From: Sergeia podlipaevii
Lineage: Eukaryota > Euglenozoa > Kinetoplastea > Trypanosomatida > Trypanosomatidae
Assembly: GCA_030849805.1 (NCBI GenBank)
Contig: JASANZ010002114.1
Location: 1-47,450, forward strand
Length of the DNA: 47,450 nucleotides
Direction of reading: 5' to 3'
Under the pieces are notes generated by a model that did no database searches, was not told where the DNA came from, and saw only the letters and a program-made list of their open reading frames with translations. A program made the position numbers and the translations under genes. Positions 28,499 to 37,073 of this stretch are shown in pieces. Position 1 is the stretch's first letter. Every line of letters starts with the position of its first letter.

Positions 28499-29803
28499 CT
28501 ACGAATAGTTTTCAATATTCAAATTCGGAACCAGCCTTCGTAGCACCACATATCCCATCTGTACCTCCTGTGATATGTTGTCCACCGTGTTCTTGAGCAC
28601 TGCCACCCGCTCCCTCGCCTCTGCGAGCTTGCCTTGGTGCCTAGACACGGTGTTTTGCTGCTGTTGCAGCTGTGTCTCGCAGAGTGCACGCTCCCTCATC
28701 AAGGCATCGATTCTGCGATCAATATCGGTAATTTCATCTGAAAGAACGTTGCAGACGAGTTGGTGCTTCTGGACTTCGCCCTCCACGTCCGCGGCCTCCT
28801 CGGCCGCGGCTTGCAGCTCCGCGCGGTACACCTTGACACGCCGGCTGGTGCTTAACAAGCGACGGGCGTGCCGCTCCGCCTCATCCGCGGCCTCACCAGT
28901 GCAGCCTCTGTGAATAATCTCACGCACTTCAGAGGGCAATGGGCCCTCCATAAACCCGGCAGCAGCAGCAGCGCTAGAAGATACAGCCCCTCCTCCTCCA
29001 CCACCACCACCAACAAGAGGCAGTGTGGGCGACGATGCCCTGAGCTGAGACCCTAGAGAAACACTTCCCGACGTGGGAATGCCAGCACGATGGGTGCGAC
29101 CAGAATGGGTAAACATAACGGAAGAAGTTGCGGACGATGGCGGCGTCGCACGTTGTTGTTGTTGTTGTTGTTGTAGACAAGGGGTTTCGTTACTCCGCCG
29201 CACATTAGCAGAAGGAGTCACCTCAGGATCACTCAGCGATTGTTGCTGATGTGATTGTTTTGTGAGAAGATCATTATAATTTACGACTTGCGCCAGCTGG
29301 CGCTGCTGCTGTTGTGTAGCGCGACCTGCGCGTTGTGCCATTGGTTTAGCAGTGGGCTCCGCGTGGCTGAGAGCAGCTCCTACGCCGCTGCAGCGATAAG
29401 CAGTACCGTTCCCTCGTCGAACCGCAGCAGCACCACCCGAAGATCCCCCTTCTTTGCAGACGCCCGTCAGCGAGCTGCGTAGTGAAGAAGCAGAAGCAGT
29501 GGAGGATGCGGTGGCAACAACAGCAGCCGCTGATGTACTGCTCCTTCTATATCTAGTGCTTGCTGGAGAGGCGCTGAGAGAGCTCACACTGCTTGATCGA
29601 CCACGTGACGGTGCCGCCTGCGCAGAGCTGGAAGTGAGCAAAGGGGGGGTAGAGGCCACAAACGCGCGAGGATGGTCAGGGTTTCCTTGTAGAGGCCTGG
29701 AATCAATGGCAAGAGAAATGGCGTCGCCGTCGATCGCACCAGGTCGGTCCGCGTAAGATGAAAGGTACTGCTGCTGTTGTAAAGAGAGGCGTTCCCTACG
29801 CAT
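28499..29803 (-). CDS. Coiled-coil protein with low-complexity N-terminal half, function unknown
   Basis: This is a 434-residue protein. The first ~280 residues are Ser/Ala/Gln/Gly-rich and probably disordered (Gln runs near 29155-29175, a Gly run near 28990-29010). The last ~150 residues form a long coiled coil: VREIIHRGCTGEAADEAERH, VQKHQLVCNVLSDEITDIDR, then EARERVAVLKNTVDNIS, ending GYVVLRRLVPNLNIENYS. The heptad-rich tail with a defined hydrophobic end is the only ordered part I can see. No known domain is recognised. A cytoskeletal or kinetochore-type structural role is only a guess. Start ATG at 29803; stop TAG at 28499. Confidence 0.72.
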   Translation of the reverse strand: MRRERLSLQQQQYLSSYADRPGAIDGDAISLAIDSRPLQGNPDHPRAFVASTPPLLTSSSAQAAPSRGRSSSVSSLSASPASTRYRRSSTSAAAVVATASSTASASSLRSSLTGVCKEGGSSGGAAAVRRGNGTAYRCSGVGAALSHAEPTAKPMAQRAGRATQQQQRQLAQVVNYNDLLTKQSHQQQSLSDPEVTPSANVRRSNETPCLQQQQQQQRATPPSSATSSVMFTHSGRTHRAGIPTSGSVSLGSQLRASSPTLPLVGGGGGGGGAVSSSAAAAAGFMEGPLPSEVREIIHRGCTGEAADEAERHARRLLSTSRRVKVYRAELQAAAEEAADVEGEVQKHQLVCNVLSDEITDIDRRIDALMRERALCETQLQQQQNTVSRHQGKLAEARERVAVLKNTVDNISQEVQMGYVVLRRLVPNLNIENYS

Positions 29804-30400
29804 TCAATGAATTGAGTAAGAGTGAAAACGGGGGAGAGAGCACCTTCAAAGTGTCGGCGCGACGCTCGCTCGCTAGCTGTTCTCTCTCTATGGAAAAGAC
29901 TTCTAATACTGTGGGTGTAAGCAAATGGGGGGGGGGGGTAGCTCTATAGATATATGTGTGCCCTACTCCTTTAAATAGTCAAAAGAAAAGAAAAGAAAAA
30001 AAAGTATATATATATAATTTTTTTAAGTTAAAAAAAGAGGGGAATGTCGATGGCATCAATACATGTGTGTAGATATTGCTTTCAATGGTGAATCGAGTGA
30101 GTGGAGGGGAATTTAAATCTCCCATTTTTTTCTTTCTTTGCCTTACTTTGGTTGGTTGCGCTGCATGATAAGTTTTAACCCCTTTTGGGTGAAAAAAATA
30201 AAAAATAATAATAATAATGAGCAAATATCATCGTGTACTAATACGGCAGATATAATGATAATTATAAGCAGTTGTCTGTGTATGATAGATAAGTAAATAA
30301 ATAAATAAAAATAAAAACAAAGGTCAGGAGATAGAGAAAGGGCAAGAAAATTGCATATACTGACACACTCATTCTCTCTCTCTCTTCTGCTTCCCGCCTC
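29804..30400. other. Spacer between GNAT gene and coiled-coil gene
   Basis: No gene is seen. A run of 12 G (29927-29938), an AT repeat (about 30004-30017) and AAT/AAAT repeats (30200-30220, 30295-30310) are present. The ~35 bases before 30401 are pyrimidine-rich on plus. Confidence 0.6.
29927..29938. repeat. Run of 12 G
   Basis: Homopolymer G tract about 125 bases upstream of the coiled-coil gene (minus strand reads 12 C). Confidence 0.9.
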
Positions 30401-31078
30401 TTACAGCTTTCCTCTTGAGTTTCCAGACACCTCCTTCACCATCACCACATATTGGATCCCGCCATCCGTGAACGTCTCCGACTTGGAGGAAAAGCCTAGC
30501 TTCTCATAAAACTTCATGGTCGACAGCTGTGCGTGCAACATTATATAGGGCACGTGGAACACACTCTGCGCCACTTTCTCAGCCTCCGCCATGAGAGCCT
30601 CGCCAACGCCATAGCGGCGGTACTCAGGCTTCACGCACAGATGTCCGGCCTCTGCCACCATCATGTTAAGCTTACCTAGCTTGCTGCAGCTGGCGGAACG
30701 ACGAAGCCGCATGGTGCCAACGGGAATGAGCGTTGGCGCCTTGTAGGGCAGCCCAGAAGCCTTTTCTGCCTCCTCGAGAGTTATCTTGCGGAACCGCACA
30801 GGGGAGCCTGTGGTGTGGTTAAGCCGCTCACTTACTTTCTCCTGCTCCTGATAGTGCTTCCGCGCCGTCTCGTTCAAGTAGGCGACAATGTGAATGCACA
30901 CCGCATCGCGACTGTCGACCACCTTCTCCTCTGGCATACACTGCTCGCCGCAGAAAATCTCGCGGCACAGCTTGAGTGAGTCAGTGTAGACCGGGACTAC
31001 CTCCCCCACTACTGTCTTGACGACGAGCACCGACTCGGCGGGTCGCGTCTTGAGAGCGCTAATGCTAGTGGCAGACAT
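30401..31078 (-). CDS. GNAT-family N-acetyltransferase
   Basis: This is a 225-residue protein with the GNAT fold order: an N-terminal strand region, RKITLEEAEKASG, MRLRRS, then motif A, AGHLCVKPEYRRYGVGEALM (CoA pyrophosphate-binding R-R-x-G-x-G), and motif B, IMLHAQLSTMKFYEKLGF. The C-terminus YVVMVKE matches the closing strand. This resembles the YjcF/ElaA-type single-domain acetyltransferases. It would transfer acetyl from acetyl-CoA to an amine; the substrate cannot be told. All core residues needed to bind CoA look intact. ATG at 31078 is preceded by a strong pyrimidine tract and AG. Stop TAA at 30401. Confidence 0.85.
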   Translation of the reverse strand: MSATSISALKTRPAESVLVVKTVVGEVVPVYTDSLKLCREIFCGEQCMPEEKVVDSRDAVCIHIVAYLNETARKHYQEQEKVSERLNHTTGSPVRFRKITLEEAEKASGLPYKAPTLIPVGTMRLRRSASCSKLGKLNMMVAEAGHLCVKPEYRRYGVGEALMAEAEKVAQSVFHVPYIMLHAQLSTMKFYEKLGFSSKSETFTDGGIQYVVMVKEVSGNSRGKL

Positions 31079-31108
31079 TCTTCTCTCCTATGTTTACGCA
31101 GTGCAGTG

Positions 31109-31154
31109 CTATATCGGAGAAGGTGTGAATATAGAGAAGAGGAGGAGGGAGAAA
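31109..31154 (-). promoter_or_regulatory. Candidate trans-splice acceptor for GNAT gene
   Basis: A long minus-strand CT-rich tract (about 31118-31154) is followed by the first AG at 31110-31109, 31 bases before the ATG. Confidence 0.55.
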
Positions 31155-31759
31155 TGCTTTTTTCGTTGCTGTGATTCTTGTTCTTGCTATTTTGAATAAT
31201 TGCTTCGTTCATCATTGAACCCCCACAAAAAAAGAAAAAAAAAAGATTTCAGAGATGAAAACAGGAATAAAATATTGTTTTTGATTTGCTACGTTTTCAA
31301 ATGAAATGCGCACCATTCTTTCTGTTGCCGTCGTTGTTGTTGTTTTTTGGTTCAAAAGATAGCAATATTGTTTAAACAAAAAAAAAGTGTCAGTCTGCAC
31401 TAGTGAGAGTGTGCGAGAAGATGTTTCGAGTCCTCGGAAAGACAAAATGTGAAGAAGAAAAAAAAAGAAGGAGAAGACAGCTGTTTGGAAATGTAGTCAC
31501 TTCTCTCCCATGTCATAGCGCAGCCCAACATAGAAAGAGAACGTTGTAAGTGGGAAAAACAACAACAACAACAAGAGAAAGATAGGTGAGAGGAGGAAAA
31601 AAAAAAAAAACGTAGCCAGCGCATATGTAGAGAGATGTGCCCTTCATTCATCTTGTGGATAGACACAATGGAAACATATACCTCCACTGTCATCACCATT
31701 CAATCTGTCTATTGGACAGCACCTCCCCTCCCTCTCCTCCTCTCTCTCTCTCTCTCTCT
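31155..31759. other. Spacer between MCU gene and GNAT gene
   Basis: No gene is seen. It contains poly-A, AAC repeats (31559-31574) and a (TC)9 run that ends at the MCU stop codon. Confidence 0.55.
31741..31759. repeat. (TC)9 run abutting the MCU stop codon
   Basis: The plus strand reads a TC run directly up to the TAA complement at 31760, so the mRNA would read the stop followed by an AG repeat. Confidence 0.9.
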
Positions 31760-32746
31760 TTACAGCTTGTACCGCTTCAGTTCTTCCTCGATCCACCGCA
31801 ACTTCTCCTGCAGATCCTCCACGCGGGCAATGTCTAGGCCCTTCTCCTCGTACCGCTTCAGTGCCCGCTTGCTGGCCGCGTAGCTGAACATATTCTTCCA
31901 AGTAAAGTCCTCATTGCCACATCTATAATAGTGATACACTAAACTGCCAAAGACGGCGGTGTAGCCCAAGAAGTACGTCGTGGGCTCTACCAAGTTCCAA
32001 TCAAAGACAAAAAAAACCCAGTTGAAGTATACAACAAATTGCGCTGCGAGCAATGCAAGACAGCCGTACTTGAGCGCGACGTAGTAGCGATGCTTCACGC
32101 TGTAGTCAATCGGGTCCTTGATCACAAGAAGTGGCTTCAGCTCTTCTTGGATCTCATGCAATGCCCTTACTAGTTCACGCGTGGTATACGTGTTGGCGTA
32201 TGCGTTTGTCGTCGTCGTCGATGCTGCCGAGGCCGCTGATGGAGACGACGCGGCGGCTGATATGATTGAAGAAGAGGAGGAAGAAGACGGAGAAGAAACG
32301 TTAAATTCAACGTTGGTCAAGGGTTCACCGCGCAACGCAGTGTCAAGGATGGCCTCGAATGCCTTCTCATCTACCACAGCGTAGGAAGCGCTGCTGCCTC
32401 GAGCATCAACGTAATCTGTGTGGAGCACCACCACGGGGCGGCCTACTCCTCCTCCACCACCACCTTCGCCATCTTCGCCATCTTCGGTAGCAGCCCCTCT
32501 ATATTCTTTGAAAAGATGAGAGGGAGGACGAGCAGGAGAGGATTCATTCCGTGACATCGCTTCTCCTTCACGAGCGCCACCACTCCTGTCGTTGCTGTTG
32601 CTGTTAGTACTGAAGTACCTTGGTAATGTACTCCGCATGGCAAAGGAAAGCCCTGAAAGTGTCGCCAAGGCCTTCCTTCTCCCTAACAGCGAGCTAGAAC
32701 CTGTGGTGCGCATGGCCAGACTGCTGCCACAAAGCGTCATAGTCAT
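31760..32746 (-). CDS. Mitochondrial calcium uniporter (MCU) family protein with WNLVEP signature
   Basis: From the ATG at 32746 the protein has 328 residues. The Ser/Arg-rich, acid-poor N-terminus (MTMTLCGSSLAMRTTGSSSL) fits a mitochondrial presequence. An acidic/Gly-rich linker and a soluble domain follow, then two transmembrane helices (about YGCLALLAAQFVVYFNWVFF and YFLGYTAVFGSLVYHYYR). Between them is the pore loop FDWNLVEPTTYF, followed by a coiled coil (DLQEKLRWIEEELKRYKL). This is the MCU layout; the human loop is WDIMEPVTYF. MCU conducts Ca2+ into the matrix, with the Asp and Glu of W-D-x-x-E-P forming the selectivity filter. Here the Asp is Asn (codon AAC at 31994-31996) and the Glu is kept. 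Trypanosomatids have several MCU paralogues, so it may be a regulatory subunit. The frame from 32833 is excluded by the splice site below. Confidence 0.88.
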   Translation of the reverse strand: MTMTLCGSSLAMRTTGSSSLLGRRKALATLSGLSFAMRSTLPRYFSTNSNSNDRSGGAREGEAMSRNESSPARPPSHLFKEYRGAATEDGEDGEGGGGGGVGRPVVVLHTDYVDARGSSASYAVVDEKAFEAILDTALRGEPLTNVEFNVSSPSSSSSSSIISAAASSPSAASAASTTTTNAYANTYTTRELVRALHEIQEELKPLLVIKDPIDYSVKHRYYVALKYGCLALLAAQFVVYFNWVFFVFDWNLVEPTTYFLGYTAVFGSLVYHYYRCGNEDFTWKNMFSYAASKRALKRYEEKGLDIARVEDLQEKLRWIEEELKRYKL

Positions 32747-32768
32747 ATATACGTGCGTGTGTGTGTCT

Positions 32769-32817
32769 CTAAAAGGAATGTATGGATACAATAAGCAAAA
32801 GAAAAAAAAGAAAAAAA
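32769..32817 (-). promoter_or_regulatory. Candidate trans-splice acceptor for MCU gene
   Basis: A minus-strand T-rich pyrimidine tract (32794-32817) is followed by the first AG at 32770-32769, 23 bases before the ATG at 32746. It lies between the two possible start codons and so supports the downstream one. Confidence 0.6.
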
Positions 32818-33226
32818 TGTGTGTATGTCGCACGATATTAGCAAATCAATTATAACCAATAAAAAATGGGCAAATATCTTTTTTTTTTTTGAAAAAAAGC
32901 ACCCACAATACATACTGTGGTACAGCGACAAAAAAAAAAAAATAGAGAAATGGTGAGGAGCAAAAAAAAAGAGAAAATTAGATCAACGCAGACGCTCGGA
33001 GTACGCGCATACATGCACAAAAGGAAGTAATTAAGCAATGCAGTGGGGCAAGAGTAAAAAAAAAAAGGAAGATAAACATATTTATTTTCTTAGCAAAAAA
33101 AAAAAAAAGAAGAAAAAAAAAGGCAAAGAGACAAATACTTCTCCATGCTTCATAAAGAGAAACGTGGGGAAAAGATAGAGAATTCAAAATATAACAAGCA
33201 TCACCATCATCATGTATGCATGTGTA
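32818..33226. other. Spacer between capping-protein-like gene and MCU gene
   Basis: No gene is seen; the stretch is almost entirely poly-A and A-rich sequence. Confidence 0.6.
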
Positions 33227-34990
33227 TCACAATAAAACAGGGGAGGAAGAAAGCAGACCTGCATCTGCACGATAGACGTCAAAGAGAAGCCCCGAAATGG
33301 GAAGCCGCAGCCGCAATGAAGAGATCTCACGCCGCCGCTGAACGGTGTTACTGGACTCCACAAGAGCCGTCCCAACCTCCCCTTCATGAGTAGCAATAAT
33401 TGATACAATTTGATCGCATAAATCGGCTACGTGATCGACTGCGTGTGTCAAGACAACAGGGCCGCAGGGGCGGTGTAGCGTGTGTCGGAGAAGTGTGCCC
33501 ATAAAAGGATCCATGCCGTCCATCAAGCTTGCTCTCTCGCTCTCGTTATCTTCAGCCTCCATCCTCTTCGTCGCCGCCGCTCTGTCATCGTGAAGAATGT
33601 CCACAAAGGTCTTTCCACGAAGTGTGGCGTTGACGGGGGCAGTGGGCAAAGACGAGGAAGAGGGGGCGGTCTGAGTAGGGCATGCTACCATGTACACGGA
33701 CCGCCATATCGCGCGCCAGCCATGGCCCAGGGAGGTGTAATGAAACGCCATGGCAATATGAAGCTCCATCACGCCGCCTTCACAGCCGCCGCCCTCTTCA
33801 GCACCAGCTCCTCCTTGCTGTGGATAACAAGAAGTACCAGGACTCAGAATGATTGAAATGGCATGTTCCACTTCTAGAGCGCGCTGCGAGACACCTTGCA
33901 CTACATATGCTGTATTACTTTCTTGATGGCGGCCGCTGGCATTGTTGCCACTACCACCAGTTGTGGCAGTTCTAGAGCAAATGTACGGCGCACTCCTCTC
34001 ACCACTGGCATCGTGGCGATTCGGACGTTGTCGAAGTTCTTCGCGGTGCTTCGCCTCTACTAAAGAAGAAAGAGTTTCTCGCAAACGATTCGCAAGAGCA
34101 ACATAAGCCTCTATGCTGGATCCCTGGTGCGTCGGCGCGCTTGTCGCTGACTGCGCCTCGAGCTCGCGGAGGAGGGATCGGATCTGAACTGAGTATTCTG
34201 GTGTATGCTCAGCCTCTGTGCCCGCTTCCTCCTGAGTCTCCTGAGTACTGACAGCAAAGAAGCGAATCGCGCGAATACACCGGCATTCTATTGGATCCAC
34301 CTCCACATAGAGGCGGCGCTGAAGATCGACAAAGACGCTGCACACATTCTCCACACCATAGCTTGGTACCAAGCTGCCCAGCAGGTCGCCGTCGTCGTCG
34401 GCGCCACCGTATAGCGATGAGACCATTTCCTCCCCTGCTTGATTTCTCTCAATAACAACATCAGCGTCTCCCCCTCTGCTTGAGAACGCAAGGCTGTCGT
34501 AGTCATCAGCAACATAGAGTGAGCGCTGTTCGCGAAAGAGGTGCTGCAGCGCTTCTTCAATGCCACTAGCAGTGGCAGTGGCAGTAGCGGTAGAAGAGGC
34601 ACACTCCATTCCCCAAGTAGCGCCACATAGGCGTCGCAGCATCCACGTCATAAGGTGGGTCTGCTCACAGCATAATACATTCACACACGAAGGTGACGAA
34701 GCGGAGCTGGTGTTGTCAGCAGCTGCCGCTTTTGCAGTTGCAGAAGAGGTAAGCTCAGGCAGTTGATTACACGGAAGAGGGAAAAGCGAGCAGCTGCGCA
34801 GATGGTGTCTCAAGCACAAGCGTGGTACTAATGAAAAGAAGCTCCCCTCATCGTCCGCAAGCATGCCACGAAGGCAGTACACCGCCTCGGGCAGACGTCC
34901 TGGCGGCACCGTCTCTATCAATTGGTATAGAGTATCTTCCATACTAGCCGCGTCACCAGCATCTTCACTTGACAATCGCTCTTGGTGCAT
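33227..34990 (-). CDS. Divergent F-actin capping protein alpha-like protein
   Basis: This is a 587-residue protein, about twice the ~286 of CapZ alpha. Residues ~20-47 (YQLIETVPPGRLPEAVYCLR) match the capping alpha N-terminal APPGEFNEVFNDVRLLL pattern. A W-R-x-x-W-R-S segment (HGWRAIWRSVYM, about residue 430) resembles the conserved GRWRSEW. The C-terminal ISSLRLRLPISGLLFDVY resembles the ALRRQLPVTRTKIDW helix of the family. Long Ser/Ala/Gly-rich insertions separate them. In the family, alpha pairs with beta to cap actin barbed ends and, in dynactin, the Arp1 filament. The matches are short, so the assignment is tentative; otherwise it is an unrecognised conserved-type protein. Met17 (34942) is an alternative start. 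TGA stop at 33227. Confidence 0.5.
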   Translation of the reverse strand: MHQERLSSEDAGDAASMEDTLYQLIETVPPGRLPEAVYCLRGMLADDEGSFFSLVPRLCLRHHLRSCSLFPLPCNQLPELTSSATAKAAAADNTSSASSPSCVNVLCCEQTHLMTWMLRRLCGATWGMECASSTATATATASGIEEALQHLFREQRSLYVADDYDSLAFSSRGGDADVVIERNQAGEEMVSSLYGGADDDGDLLGSLVPSYGVENVCSVFVDLQRRLYVEVDPIECRCIRAIRFFAVSTQETQEEAGTEAEHTPEYSVQIRSLLRELEAQSATSAPTHQGSSIEAYVALANRLRETLSSLVEAKHREELRQRPNRHDASGERSAPYICSRTATTGGSGNNASGRHQESNTAYVVQGVSQRALEVEHAISIILSPGTSCYPQQGGAGAEEGGGCEGGVMELHIAMAFHYTSLGHGWRAIWRSVYMVACPTQTAPSSSSLPTAPVNATLRGKTFVDILHDDRAAATKRMEAEDNESERASLMDGMDPFMGTLLRHTLHRPCGPVVLTHAVDHVADLCDQIVSIIATHEGEVGTALVESSNTVQRRREISSLRLRLPISGLLFDVYRADAGLLSSSPVLL

Positions 34991-35684
34991 CCAGGTGTAT
35001 TCATAAAAAAGCGCAAAAATATTTCCGTCTCGTTTTGTAGTCGCTGTTTTTTTTTTTTTTTTGAAGGTGTACTGTCAAGGTTATTCTCCCTTACTGTCGA
35101 TCGTCTTTTTTTTTTTTTAAATGTTGATGTTGTTGTGTTCCACTATTTCAAAATTCCTTCAAAAAAAAAAAGTATACTCCTTAGAGAGAGAAAAAAAGTG
35201 TGCTTGCTGTCTCACACGCCTGCGTATATGTGCGCACTCTTTTTGTAAGTCAATCATCAAGTGACACCAGAAGCAACAACAAGATTTTTTTTTTTTTTAA
35301 GGCAGAAAAAAAAAAAGAAAGAAAGAAACAAGTATTAAGCACAACGGACAAAAAAAAAAGTGCTTATATTGCGTTGATGCCTGAGCAATAGATCCGTGGC
35401 TCACGAACAAAACCATAGGTATCTTTGGTGCAAACCCTGCTGCCTTACTTCGCTTGCTAATCCTCACTGTTTCTTTCAGTATTTTAATAAGCGTAAGTCA
35501 CTCATTCAGTGAAAAAGGAGTAAGTAAGAAAAAATAAAATAAAATAAAAACAAGAGCAAGAAAAATAAAGAAGAAAAAAAAAGTGGTTTCCTTTCTTTCC
35601 AACATGAGTGCAGCACAACTGATATTGTATCTCCTCCCTCTCTCCTCCCTTTCACAAGGGCAGGCGCGCAACACGCCTACAGTC
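34991..35684. other. Spacer between unrecognised membrane-protein gene and capping-like gene
   Basis: No gene is seen. T runs (15 at about 35047-35062, 12 at 35107-35119) and poly-A runs are present. The stretch before 35685 includes a CT-rich segment (35628-35653). Confidence 0.55.
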
Positions 35685-36893
35685 CTACAGCGGCTTCACA
35701 TGCACAAACATTTCATCCAATCGTGTCGCCGACAAGATCGCCCCACACACTACCCCTGCGCCAAAGCCCATGTTTAACCGCACAAACAATTTCCCGCTGT
35801 TCCATGCGACCACCATGGTGACCATGCCGTAGAAACCAAAACGGCCAGCAGTGCGCACCCAACGATCTTCCTCTTTCGAGTTGCGCTTCTTCATCACATC
35901 GCTCACCACAACATCCATCTGAGACTTGGTGAAGAGGGCAGCCGCCGGTGGTGAAGAAGATGGAGCGTGTCGCGTCGAGACGATACTCGTTGCAGCACCG
36001 TTGCTTACCTTGTGCGCTACGCCCTGTGTCTGCTTGTTCTTGCCCTCTGTGCCCTTCTTCGACGTGCCCAAGTTGCTACCGCCCGCCGTCGCCGCTTTGA
36101 CTTCCAACTGAGAGGAAGATGCCTCCACAGGGCCAGTGTAGTCCTTGTACCATCGCGCATCATGCACGCAGGATCGACGCGCGATCCACGTCGGCGTATC
36201 CTTTTCAACAAAGTCCTCCCACGTTGGCTGTTGAAGTGGGAAGCCTAGAAGACGCAAACGAAGCTGCACAGGGTCAGAGCGTAACCCCAGCCGTACCAAG
36301 CAGCAGGACCACAACGACTGAGACCTCTCCAACTGCGCCTTGGCCGCCTGGCGCTTCGCTGTGTACTGAGACAGCGCCACCACAGCGTGCTGCTGCTCTG
36401 TGAAGGCAGCGGCGGCCATCGCATCTGGAGTGACACGCTGTGCCTCCCACCACGCCCCGCACCCAGCACCGCCCACCACGCCCGCTGGCGTCGTAACAGC
36501 GGCGGTAGGGAAAAAAAAGTGATGCAACTTCGCAAGAGGACGGTCCGCGTACGGAAGACGAGGTCGATGATAGAGATAAAAATACACAACAGAGGCCAGG
36601 TAGCCTGCTATGGTGCTTATACGAACGCCACGCACGACGTGGTACTCGGACAGAACAACCCCTGGCACCTCGTACACGCGCGGGCACGTTATGTAGTCGG
36701 GATAGTCTTCTGTGTTGACGCGCTGAAGCATGATGCGCCAGTTTTCTTTAAAGGTAGTAAAGGCGCTACGGATCTCTATAGAAGTAACTGTTGATGTAGA
36801 AGCGCCATCTGGTGCGTGGTGGAGAGTGGAAGCAGATAAAGGTGTATGAGGCAACTCTGAAACTGTTGTCACTGTGTTCATCGTGCTATTCAT
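35685..36893 (-). CDS. Unrecognised protein with probable membrane segments
   Basis: This is a 402-residue protein. The N-terminal ~40 residues are Thr/Ser-rich. Next come a soluble part (FTTFKENWRIMLQRVNTEDY, PDYITCPRVYEVPG) and a hydrophobic segment (ISTIAGYLASVVYFYLYHR, about 92-110). A mixed charged middle with several Trp follows, then a disordered Ser/Gly/Lys-rich stretch and a C-terminal pair of hydrophobic segments (FGFYGMVTMVVAWNSGKLF and GFGAGVVCGAILSATRL) rich in Gly-x-x-x-Gly-type spacing. It could be a mitochondrial or other organelle membrane protein. No family is recognised. ATG at 36893 follows a CT tract and AG at 36945-36944. Confidence 0.65.
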   Translation of the reverse strand: MNSTMNTVTTVSELPHTPLSASTLHHAPDGASTSTVTSIEIRSAFTTFKENWRIMLQRVNTEDYPDYITCPRVYEVPGVVLSEYHVVRGVRISTIAGYLASVVYFYLYHRPRLPYADRPLAKLHHFFFPTAAVTTPAGVVGGAGCGAWWEAQRVTPDAMAAAAFTEQQHAVVALSQYTAKRQAAKAQLERSQSLWSCCLVRLGLRSDPVQLRLRLLGFPLQQPTWEDFVEKDTPTWIARRSCVHDARWYKDYTGPVEASSSQLEVKAATAGGSNLGTSKKGTEGKNKQTQGVAHKVSNGAATSIVSTRHAPSSSPPAAALFTKSQMDVVVSDVMKKRNSKEEDRWVRTAGRFGFYGMVTMVVAWNSGKLFVRLNMGFGAGVVCGAILSATRLDEMFVHVKPL

Positions 36894-36943
36894 TCCTTTT
36901 TCTTTACAGCTTTGATCCTCTCTTCTCCCGTCTAATTTTTTTT

Positions 36944-36960
36944 CTTTGAGAAAGAGAGGA
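36944..36960 (-). promoter_or_regulatory. Candidate trans-splice acceptor for the unrecognised membrane-protein gene
   Basis: On minus, the CT tract 36948-36960 is followed closely by AG at 36945-36944, about 50 bases before the ATG at 36893. Other AGs follow, so the site is uncertain. Confidence 0.35.
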
Positions 36961-37051
36961 TAAGTTGAGAGTGGAATACGTCGACCTATTGTCTGTCTGT
37001 GTATCTGTGTATATAAATAGGAGTACTAGCTGCTATGCCCCCACCCCACCC

Positions 37052-37073
37052 CTGCTGCTGCTGCTGCTGCTGC
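37052..37073. repeat. (CTG)7 triplet repeat
   Basis: An uninterrupted CTG triplet run of about seven units lies about 160 bases upstream of the 36893 ATG. Confidence 0.85.

Noticed and set aside
32747..32833. Phe-rich N-terminus of the MCU protein as a signal peptide
   Set aside because: The splice acceptor at 32770-32769 lies downstream of that Met; the later Met begins a normal-looking mitochondrial presequence.
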